DNA of 8,136 nucleotides from Methanoculleus sp. (GTDB lineage: Archaea; Halobacteriota; Methanomicrobia; Methanomicrobiales; Methanoculleaceae), in NCBI GenBank assembly GCA_023230425.1, contig JALNXI010000085.1, positions 1 through 8,136 on the forward strand, given 5' to 3'. Shown in pieces: positions 1-5,728 of this stretch. Below the pieces are notes generated by a model. It worked only from the letters and a program-made list of their open reading frames with translations, did not search any database and had not been told where the DNA came from. The number at the start of each line of letters is the position of its first letter. Within the stretch, counting starts at the first letter, position 1. The translations under genes were made by a program, and so were the position numbers.

Positions 1-1023
1 CCGGGGATTCGCGTTCTGGAACCCGGTGCAGGTGATGCCGCTCACCGTCATGAAGATGCCCTGCCGGAGGGCCTCGGCGGGGGCGAGGGCGGAGATGGTC
101 ACGAGGTCGAAGGTGATGACGGCACACCCGGCAAGGATGAGCACAAAGAGGAGGATCGCCTGCGGGTCCCGGAAGAATCCGAACGATCGTCGGTAATAGA
201 GAAGGAAATAGAGTTTGAACGGCATAGCGCCGGCGGTCATGACCGGGACGACGAGCATCTCAAGGAGCGGGCTCTCGTAGTAGAGGATGCCGGTCGAATG
301 AACCGCAAACCCGCCGGTCGATATCGCCGTCATGACGATGTTTACGGCGTCCCAGAGGGGTATGCCCGAGAGGAGGACGAGCCCGATGCCGAGGGCCGTG
401 AGCACCAGGTAGATCCGCCACATCTCTGCAGCCGTGGCCACGACGCTCGGCATGAACGTCTCGGACCGCCCTTCCGAGCGGTAGAGCTGGAACCGGGTCA
501 GGCCCGACCTGCCCGCGAGAGCGATAGTGAACGCGACGATCCCGAGTCCGCCCATCCACTGGGTCAGCGACCGCCAGAAGAGGATCATCCTTGGGACGGT
601 ATCGACCGACGGCATGAGGGTGAAGCCTGTGCCCGTCCAGCCCGACATCGCCTCAAAGACGCTGTCAGGATACGGCAGACCGAGACCGAGCGTGTACGGG
701 AGCGCACCTATCAGGGCGGCGGCAAGCCAGATCAGGGCGACCGCAGAGAGTGCAACGGAGAGGTGCGCCTCCCCCTCCACCCTCGGGATACCGGCTAGCC
801 ATATCCCGAGGATGCCGAACCCCGCCGGCGCCGAGGCCATCGGGAGGAGGAGATCGACCTCGCCGTACCAGAAACCGACCAGGAACGGGGTGCAGGATAC
901 CAGCGCAATGAAGAGAAAGATGAGCCCGAGGTCGGGAGCGATGATCGCAAACTGGCTGTCTGCCGCCGGCAGTAACTTTTTGCTGAGGAGTGCCGGGAGG
1001 GGATAGTTTTTGCGACGGTCCAT
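1..1023 (-). CDS. trkH: TrkH-family potassium uptake transporter, membrane subunit (C-terminus beyond window)
   Basis: This is the membrane pore subunit of a Trk/Ktr-type K+ uptake system, normally working with a cytoplasmic TrkA subunit. My translation of the minus strand from ATG at 1023 gives 341 residues, open to the window edge. Alternating hydrophobic segments begin near residue 26. Three of the four expected pore loops are visible: SGWTGTGF (127-134), AISTGGF (233-239) and GITCTGF (329-335). The family motif QWMGGLGI lies at 155-162. The fourth loop should lie outside the window. ATG 1023 is the only start in this frame, because an in-frame TAA lies about 20 bases upstream with no other start codon between. 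No good ribosome binding site precedes it. A stronger GGAGGT (1073-1078) sits before an out-of-frame ATG pair at 1061-1066. Family assignment is certain; the exact N-terminus is less so. Confidence 0.95.
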   Translation of the reverse strand, partial: MDRRKNYPLPALLSKKLLPAADSQFAIIAPDLGLIFLFIALVSCTPFLVGFWYGEVDLLLPMASAPAGFGILGIWLAGIPRVEGEAHLSVALSAVALIWLAAALIGALPYTLGLGLPYPDSVFEAMSGWTGTGFTLMPSVDTVPRMILFWRSLTQWMGGLGIVAFTIALAGRSGLTRFQLYRSEGRSETFMPSVVATAAEMWRIYLVLTALGIGLVLLSGIPLWDAVNIVMTAISTGGFAVHSTGILYYESPLLEMLVVPVMTAGAMPFKLYFLLYYRRSFGFFRDPQAILLFVLILAGCAVITFDLVTISALAPAEALRQGIFMTVSGITCTGFQNANPR

Positions 1024-1082
1024 TGTCGTACCCGATGCGGATTAACGGGATCACCAGCCGCATCATGGACGTACCTCCATCC

Positions 1083-1093
1083 TTTATATGTAA
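1083..1093 (-). promoter_or_regulatory. Archaeal TATA box for trkH
   Basis: On the minus strand this reads TTACATATAAA, a good archaeal TATA element in an otherwise GC-rich spacer. Initiation about 25 bases downstream would fall near 1057-1062, leaving a leader of about 35-40 bases before the trkH ATG at 1023. The plus strand also reads CTTTATAT here (1082-1089), the same octamer as in the candidate promoter at 3905, so rightward initiation cannot be excluded. Confidence 0.55.
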
Positions 1094-1125
1094 CTTTTGA
1101 TGCTCTACGGCTGCGCCCGGACGGC

Positions 1126-1142
1126 CAGACTCCCGGAGTCTG
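1126..1142. repeat. Perfect 17-bp palindrome (8-bp arms, 1-base centre)
   Basis: CAGACTCC, one C, then GGAGTCTG. It lies 33 bases upstream of the trkH TATA box, between divergently transcribed genes. Perfect symmetry and position suit a dimeric repressor or activator operator. It could also fold as a hairpin in a rightward leader RNA. No other copy was noticed in the window. Confidence 0.5.
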
Positions 1143-1351
1143 CGGCGAACCGGAACCCGGACTGCGCCGGCGGGCCGGCAACCTTCTCCGCCCGGGCTTC
1201 GCCGGAGCCGCAGGCGGTTATCCATTTCAGGACGGCCGAACCGGGGTAATCCCGGTCATTGCCTGAGGGCTAACGATTTCGGTGCCAGCCACTTTTATCA
1301 GATCGAGGCTACATTAATAATAGTTTTACTCGCCGGAACTGATGTGTTTCA
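1143..1351. other. Non-coding part of the trkH / PAS-sensor divergent intergenic region
   Basis: I see no convincing gene here. ORFs crossing the stretch are arginine/proline-rich with no recognisable family. Two further inverted repeats are visible: GCCGGC-GG-GCCGGC at 1166-1179 and ACCGGG-GTAAT-CCCGGT at 1240-1256. The right end, 1290-1330, becomes AT-rich and holds candidate promoter elements. No tRNA-like cloverleaf and no B12-box motif were found. Confidence 0.5.
1311..1323 (+). promoter_or_regulatory. Candidate TATA element for the small ORF and PAS sensor gene
   Basis: ACATTAATAATAG is the most AT-rich core in the rightward leader. Transcription about 25 bases downstream would begin near 1340-1348, just before the ATG at 1352, and would give the PAS sensor gene a leader of roughly 140 bases. 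An alternative core, CTTTTATCA, lies at 1292-1300. The sequence alone does not decide between them. Confidence 0.35.
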
Positions 1352-1489
1352 ATGTCTCATACCCATGCTATACCTACGGAACTGCCGGTGATAGGCCGGC
1401 TGCCCGGCGAACCCGACGGAGGGACCCTTATGATCGCTCAGTATGCCGGGGTGTGCCTCCCGGAGCGGAATCTGGAGTCGGAGGGATAG
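1352..1489 (+). CDS. Possible small leader ORF abutting the PAS sensor gene
   Basis: An open frame of 45 codons starts at ATG 1352 (MSHTHAIPTE...) and ends with TAG at 1487-1489, directly followed by the ATG of the sensor gene in the same frame. A second in-frame ATG at 1430 has a strong ribosome binding site, GGAGGG at 1418-1423 with 6-base spacing, and would give a 19-aa peptide (MIAQYAGVCL...). The 1352 start has no clear ribosome binding site but lies just downstream of the candidate TATA box. No family is recognised. It may be a leader peptide coupling translation to the sensor gene, or chance. If TAG were read through, it would extend the sensor N-terminus by about 46 residues. Confidence 0.3.
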   Translation: MSHTHAIPTELPVIGRLPGEPDGGTLMIAQYAGVCLPERNLESEG

Positions 1490-3760
1490 ATGGAAGATCT
1501 GCGTGACGGGTCTCCCGCCGACCTTCTGCATCTGTTGCGGGACGCCGCCCCCGCTCTCGACCACCGTTCGCGGGAGAAGCTGAAGATCGGCATCGAGACC
1601 CTGCTCGCCGGGAACCGGGATCTTGCCGCACGGGCGGCCCGGGTCGAGAAAGAGCGTGACGCGCTCCTCGCCGCCATCGGCAGACAGGGGTTCGTCTGCG
1701 ACGCCGACGGCGAGGTGGTCGCGGCGGGCCCGGGCGGCGAGGAGCGTATAGCCCGGGCACTCGCAGGGGTGGGGGATGTGTCCCGGGACGGATCGCTCCG
1801 CTATCCCGACGGGGGACCGGTCCCCCCCGAGGACCTTCCCGGGAGCAGGGCGCTCAGGGGAGAGGTGCTCGCGTCCTGCCGGTTTGCCATCCATGACCGC
1901 CCGGGCGAGGTTCTGCACGTCGCCGTCTCCGCCTCACCCATCATCACGGACGGCGCTGTCTCCGGCGCCGTTGTCATCTGGCAGGACGTCACCGGGGAGG
2001 AGCTGACGAGACAGCGCATGGAGGAGGCGAATACCCTGCTTGAGGGGCTCTTCGAGAACCTCGGCGACATCGTTGGCATCCAGCTGCCGGACCACACGGT
2101 CCTGCGCTACAACCGCGCCGGCTACGAGATGCTCGGGATGTCGCCGGAAGAAGTGAAGGGGCGGAAGTGCTACGAACTCATCGGGCGGACCGGACCGTGC
2201 TCGGTCTGCGCGACATCCCATGCGCTCGCGAGCAGGAGGCGGGAGGTCGTCACAAAGTACGTTCCCGAGCTCGGGCGATACCTGGAGTGCCGGTCGAGCC
2301 CGATCCTTAACGAGGAGGGGGAGGTGGCGCTCATCGTCGAGCAGCTCTACGATATCACCGACCGGAAGCGCGCCGAGGATGAACTCCGGGAGAGCGAGAC
2401 GACCGCCCGCGCCCTCCTCAACGCCCCGGCGGATATGATCGCCCTCCTGGATACCAGCGGCCGCCTCATCGACGTCAACGATATGACGCTCCGGCGGTTC
2501 TCGCGGAGCCGGGAGGACCTCATCGGCATGAACATCGCCGGGATATTCCCCCCGGATATGGCCAGGGCGCACGCGGCGCGCCTGCATGAGGTCGCAGAAT
2601 CCGGCTCGCCCGGCCGGTTCGAAGGGGCATGGAAGGGGCGGTGGTACACCACCGTCCTCTACCCGGTCAGGGATGCGGGCGGCGTCGTCACCCGGGTAGC
2701 AGTCATAGTGAGGGACATCACCGATGTGAAGCAGGCGGAGGACGCCCTGCGCGAGCGGACGCACGACCTGAACGAGCGGGTGAAAGAACTCTCGATCCTG
2801 TACACGGTATCCCGCATCGTCGAGCAGCCGGGGAACTCGCTCGAGGGGATCTTCCGCGAAGTTGTCCGGATGCTTCCTTCCGGCTGGCAGTACCCGGAGG
2901 ATGCTGTTGTCAGGATCATCGTCGAGGGGCGTAAGTTTGAGACGGAGGGGTTCCGGGAGACTTCCTGGCGTCAGGTATCCCCGGTCGTCGTCCGCGGGGA
3001 GACGGTCGGGACAGTGGAGGTCTGCTACCTCCGCGAGAGGCCGGAGAGGGGCGAAGGACCGTTCCTCCGGGAGGAACGGTCGCTGATCGACACCGTCGCA
3101 AGACGCCTCGGCAGGACGATCGAACGCCTACAGGCGCAAGAGTGCCTCCAGAGGAGCGAGACGAAGTTCCGGGAGATCGCCCAGCAGAGTTTTGATATGA
3201 TCTACACCTGTTACAACGACGGGGGGATCACCTACATCTCCCCGTCGGTGATGCGGATCCTTGGCTATACCCCCACTGAACTCATCGGCGGGCGGTGCCG
3301 CGATTTCGTCGTCCCCTCGTCGCTCCCTGCCTGGGAGGAGGGGCGAAAGAAGATAGCTGCGGGCGAGCCGGTCGAGGGGCTCGAGGTTGAGTTCCGCCGA
3401 AGAGACGGGTCCGCGGCATTCCTCGAACTGAACGAGTCCCCGATCATCCAGGAACAGACGGTGGTCGGCGTCCACGTGATCGGCAGGGACATCACCGAGC
3501 GTAAACAGAACGAACTCCTCCGACAGCAGGCGTTCGAGCAGATCGAGTGGAACATCGAGCAGTTTGCGGTCCTCGGCGACCACATCCGCCAGCCGCTCCA
3601 GGTGATCCTCGGCATGGTCGATCTCCTCGATGATGGGATGACCGTGGAGAAGATCCGGGGGCAGGTCGAACGGATCAACGGCTACATCAGGGAGCTCGAC
3701 CAGGGCTGGATCGAGTCGAGGCAGGTCCGGGAGTTCCTCCGGAAGCATGAACTGGCGTAG
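1490..3760 (+). CDS. Multi-PAS/GAF signal-transduction protein with a DHp-like C-terminus and no ATPase domain
   Basis: Soluble 756-aa sensor protein with no signal peptide or membrane segment. In order: a helical N-terminus (1-60) with a coiled-coil-like stretch; a diverged PAS-like domain (about 60-170, ending VIWQDVTGEE); a second PAS (about 183-296, ending LYDITDRKRAE) with cysteines C227, C237 and C240 in CYEL...PCSVC; a third PAS (about 303-420, ending VRDITDVKQAE); a GAF-like domain (about 430-550); a fourth PAS (about 557-675, ending GRDITERKQNE); and a C-terminal helical segment. That segment carries DHIRQPLQVI, with His698 placed like a kinase H-box histidine. The protein ends about 58 residues later, with no N-, G1- or G2-box, so it cannot bind ATP as a normal histidine kinase. 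The start is set by GGAGGG at 1480-1485, four bases from the ATG. Role inferred: sensory or phosphotransfer partner. Confidence 0.9.
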   Translation: MEDLRDGSPADLLHLLRDAAPALDHRSREKLKIGIETLLAGNRDLAARAARVEKERDALLAAIGRQGFVCDADGEVVAAGPGGEERIARALAGVGDVSRDGSLRYPDGGPVPPEDLPGSRALRGEVLASCRFAIHDRPGEVLHVAVSASPIITDGAVSGAVVIWQDVTGEELTRQRMEEANTLLEGLFENLGDIVGIQLPDHTVLRYNRAGYEMLGMSPEEVKGRKCYELIGRTGPCSVCATSHALASRRREVVTKYVPELGRYLECRSSPILNEEGEVALIVEQLYDITDRKRAEDELRESETTARALLNAPADMIALLDTSGRLIDVNDMTLRRFSRSREDLIGMNIAGIFPPDMARAHAARLHEVAESGSPGRFEGAWKGRWYTTVLYPVRDAGGVVTRVAVIVRDITDVKQAEDALRERTHDLNERVKELSILYTVSRIVEQPGNSLEGIFREVVRMLPSGWQYPEDAVVRIIVEGRKFETEGFRETSWRQVSPVVVRGETVGTVEVCYLRERPERGEGPFLREERSLIDTVARRLGRTIERLQAQECLQRSETKFREIAQQSFDMIYTCYNDGGITYISPSVMRILGYTPTELIGGRCRDFVVPSSLPAWEEGRKKIAAGEPVEGLEVEFRRRDGSAAFLELNESPIIQEQTVVGVHVIGRDITERKQNELLRQQAFEQIEWNIEQFAVLGDHIRQPLQVILGMVDLLDDGMTVEKIRGQVERINGYIRELDQGWIESRQVREFLRKHELA

Positions 3761-3889
3761 TGCAACGCGTGGCCCGGGTTCACGCTCCACAGGCTGGAGC
3801 GCCGGAAGACTCCCCCGGGGGGCATGAGGACGCTGCACACGTCGCGAACGTGTGTGCGCCCGTGGGGATGCGTTGCACACCCACGGGCG
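3760..3889 (+). other. Highly structured intergenic segment; possible structured RNA or regulatory leader
   Basis: Directly after the sensor stop codon several inverted repeats follow each other: CGCTCCA/TGGAGCG (3783-3801), CCCCCGGGGG (3812-3821), CACACGT/ACGTGTG (3836-3854) and a 10-bp stem (3857-3889). The loop of the last stem (3868-3878) can pair with 3760-3770 over 11 positions, ten Watson-Crick and one G-U, which would make a long-range pseudoknot. GTGTGC at 3852-3857 can pair with GCACAC at either 3835-3840 or 3875-3880, allowing alternative folds. No known RNA family is recognised. It may be a 3' end or termination structure of the sensor mRNA, a small RNA, or DNA-level sites. Confidence 0.4.
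3857..3889 (+). repeat. Perfect 10-bp inverted repeat with 13-base loop
   Basis: CGCCCGTGGG (3857-3866) and CCCACGGGCG (3880-3889) are exact reverse complements around a 13-base loop. It is the longest perfect stem I found in the window. It ends 16 bases before the TATA-like element at 3905, so it is also placed to act as a protein-binding site for the downstream operon. No T-run follows directly, which argues against a bacterial-type terminator. Confidence 0.6.
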
Positions 3890-3904
3890 AAGCCGGGAGC
3901 CTGT

Positions 3905-3914
3905 CTTTATATCC
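3905..3914 (+). promoter_or_regulatory. Candidate archaeal TATA box for the corrinoid protein operon
   Basis: CTTTATATCC matches archaeal TATA usage and repeats the CTTTATAT octamer seen at 1082-1089. Initiation would be expected near 3932-3940, giving a leader of about 70 bases before ATG 4008. A weaker element, GATTTATCC at about 3976-3984, would instead place the start at the ATG itself, for a leaderless mRNA. That fits the lack of a good ribosome binding site before 4008. The two options are not mutually exclusive. Confidence 0.45.
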
Positions 3915-4007
3915 TGGGGTTGTAATCGCAGGAAATCATGAGGTATCCCGCCTGGTTAGCGGTTTTCTGCCGATTGATTTATCCGCCGGGCAGGACACCA
4001 TTATTCT

Positions 4008-4682
4008 ATGAGATCGGACTCTCCGGATCTCCCGGACTGGAACGTATCCCCGTCTCCTCCTGCTGGCGAGCTGGAAGAGGCGTTGCTGGCTGTCGACCCG
4101 GTGCGGGCAGGCAGAATCATACGGGATGCCTGTGCCGCGAGTTCCCCCGTCTCCTGCATTGAGGTCCTGGTCATCCCTGTTCTTGAGGAGATCGGGAGGG
4201 ACTGGGAGCAGGGGCGGGTTGCCCTTTCGCAGGTTTATATGAGCGGGCGGATCTGTGAGGAGATTGTCAATACGATGCTCCCGCCGGGTTGCCCCGAACG
4301 TACATCTCAACCGAAGATGGCAATAGCGGTCCTCGAGGACCACCACACCCTGGGCAAGCGGATCCTTCTTGCCGTGCTCCGGGCGGGCGGCTACGAGGTG
4401 ACCGATTACGGTTCGGGAGTGACGGTCGACGGGCTTGTGGAGAGGGTGACCCGAGACGGGATCGAGATCCTGCTCATATCCACGCTCATGCTCCCTGCAG
4501 CGCTCAGGGCAAAGGAGGCGATCGCCTGCATCAAAGAGACGATGCCGGAGACCCGGGTGATCGTCGGGGGAGCGCCGTTCAGGTTCGACCCGAACCTCTG
4601 GAGAGAGACCGGAGCCGATGCAATGGGCCACTCGGCGTCGGATACCCTTGCGACCATACGGGCGATGGCGGGGGCCTCATGA
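4008..4682 (+). CDS. Corrinoid (cobalamin-binding) protein of the MtaC/MtbC/MttC type
   Basis: A 224-aa cytoplasmic protein of the two-domain corrinoid protein family, which carries a methyl group on cobalt between methyltransferases. Residues about 20-95 match the N-terminal helical cap (VIPVLEEIGRDWEQG). Residues 104-222 form the B12-binding Rossmann-like domain with all signature motifs: D111-H-H113-T-L-G116 (DxHxxG, His113 being the expected cobalt ligand), S158-T-L160 (SxL) and G187-G188. The first 20 residues are proline/serine-rich and not part of the usual fold. ATG 4008 is the only start before an in-frame TGA at 3975, and it has no good ribosome binding site. The stop overlaps the next start as ATGA, so coupled translation with the UroD-family gene is expected. 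Family and ligand residues are clear. The methyl donor, or a purely sensory role, cannot be read from this protein. Confidence 0.93.
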   Translation: MRSDSPDLPDWNVSPSPPAGELEEALLAVDPVRAGRIIRDACAASSPVSCIEVLVIPVLEEIGRDWEQGRVALSQVYMSGRICEEIVNTMLPPGCPERTSQPKMAIAVLEDHHTLGKRILLAVLRAGGYEVTDYGSGVTVDGLVERVTRDGIEILLISTLMLPAALRAKEAIACIKETMPETRVIVGGAPFRFDPNLWRETGADAMGHSASDTLATIRAMAGAS

Positions 4683-5728
4683 CCGGAGAGGTGACCCCGG
4701 CGGAGAGGACGGCCGTGACGATGGGGTTTGAGGAACCCGACCGTGTCCCGCTCTTTCTGCTCTTCACCATCTACGGGGCGAAAGAACTCGGGCTCTCCAT
4801 CCGGGAGTATTTCTCAAAACCGGAGTACGTCGCCGCGGGCCAGATGCGCCTTCTGAAGAAGTTCGGCGGCGATTGCCTCAACCCGTTCTGCTACGCCGCT
4901 TCCGAGGTCGAGGCGTGGGGAGGAGAGGTGATCTTTTCGGACGACGGCCCGCCCAATGCCGGCCGCCCGCCTATCCGGAGGGCCGAAGAGATCGAGTCCA
5001 TCGAGGTGCCGCTCGTCGAGGAGAGCCCGAGCCTTCTCTTTGGGCTCCGGACGATCGAACTCCTGAAGCGGGAGGTCGGCGACGACGTGCCCATTATGGG
5101 TTCGGTGATATCCCCCTTCTCCCTCCCCATACTGCAGATGGGTTTCGGCGCGTACATCGAACTCCTCTACGGAGAACCGGATCTCTTCTGGACGCTGATG
5201 AAGAAGAACGAGGAGTTCTGCATCCGGTGGGCGAACGCCCAGCTCGAGGCCGGCGCAACCGCCATCGGCTACGCCGACCCCCTCGCCTCGCCGGACATGA
5301 CGCCCGGGGACCTCTACCGCAGGACCGGGTTTATCGTTGCCAAACGAACCATACCCCGGATCAGGGGAGGGGTGGCGACCAGCCTCGCCTCCGCGAGGGC
5401 GCTGCCCGTCATCGATGACCTGGTCGAGACCGGCAGTATCGGCGTCGGCGTCAGCACCTTCGACGATCTCGCCGCCGTAAAACGGCAGTGCGCGGGAAGA
5501 CTCACCGTGCTCGGGAACCTCAACGCAATCGAGATGTGCCGGTGGACGCCTGCACAGGCGGAGGCAGAGGTGAAGAAGGCGATCACCGCCGCCGGGCCGG
5601 GCGGCGGGTTCGTCCTCTCGGACAACCACGGCGAGATCCCCTGGCAGGTTCCCGAGAGTGTTCTCCTGGCAATATCTGCCGCCGTGCGGAAGTGGGGCGA
5701 ATATCCACTTGATCGGGTCTCTATATGA
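4679..5728 (+). CDS. UroD-family (MtaA/MtbA-like) methyltransferase homologue lacking the usual zinc motif
   Basis: A 349-aa TIM-barrel-type protein of the uroporphyrinogen decarboxylase superfamily. Methanogen relatives such as MtaA and MtbA move methyl groups between a corrinoid protein and coenzyme M. Family features: AERTAVTMGFEEPDRVPLF (9-26), AGATAIGYADPLAS (191-204), and VLGNLNAIEM (277-286). The segment aligning by context with the zinc motif HxCG of MtaA/MtbA reads R227-I-R229-G here. The late PGCG-like cysteine region reads SDNHGEIP (314-321). The classic zinc thiolate site therefore appears absent, though His317 might be a ligand. It is unlikely to be the haem-pathway HemE given its corrinoid neighbour. 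The start is the ATG in the ATGA overlap with the corrinoid gene. The frame is open further upstream, but that part only shadows the corrinoid gene. The stop overlaps the kinase start by ATGA. Confidence 0.88.
   Translation: MTGEVTPAERTAVTMGFEEPDRVPLFLLFTIYGAKELGLSIREYFSKPEYVAAGQMRLLKKFGGDCLNPFCYAASEVEAWGGEVIFSDDGPPNAGRPPIRRAEEIESIEVPLVEESPSLLFGLRTIELLKREVGDDVPIMGSVISPFSLPILQMGFGAYIELLYGEPDLFWTLMKKNEEFCIRWANAQLEAGATAIGYADPLASPDMTPGDLYRRTGFIVAKRTIPRIRGGVATSLASARALPVIDDLVETGSIGVGVSTFDDLAAVKRQCAGRLTVLGNLNAIEMCRWTPAQAEAEVKKAITAAGPGGGFVLSDNHGEIPWQVPESVLLAISAAVRKWGEYPLDRVSI

Noticed and set aside
1143..1351. tRNA or CRISPR repeat in the divergent region
   Set aside because: No cloverleaf arms, no T-loop motif and no regularly spaced direct repeats were found; only isolated hairpins.
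1487..1489. TAG before the sensor start as a pyrrolysine codon
   Set aside because: A strong ribosome binding site precedes the next ATG, no pyrrolysine genes are in the window, and the likely lineage is not known for pyrrolysine use.
3761..4007. Cobalamin riboswitch upstream of the corrinoid operon
   Set aside because: No B12-box or other recognisable cobalamin riboswitch core was seen, and the main stems lie upstream of the best TATA element.
4289..4678. Apparent N-terminal extension of the UroD-family protein from ATG 4289
   Set aside because: This part overlaps the essential B12-binding domain of the corrinoid gene in another frame and is arginine-rich without family similarity. The family N-terminus begins right after the ATG at 4679.
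4814..5629. Minus-strand open frame of 271 codons opposite the UroD-family gene
   Set aside because: Lies wholly within a well-supported plus-strand gene and shows no domain features. It is a compositional shadow. The same reasoning applies to the minus-strand frames at 1934-2764 and 3128-3880.
4679..5728. Annotation as haem-pathway uroporphyrinogen decarboxylase HemE
   Set aside because: Superfamily similarity only. The overlapping corrinoid protein gene and the MtaA/MtbA-like layout point to methyltransferase-type function.
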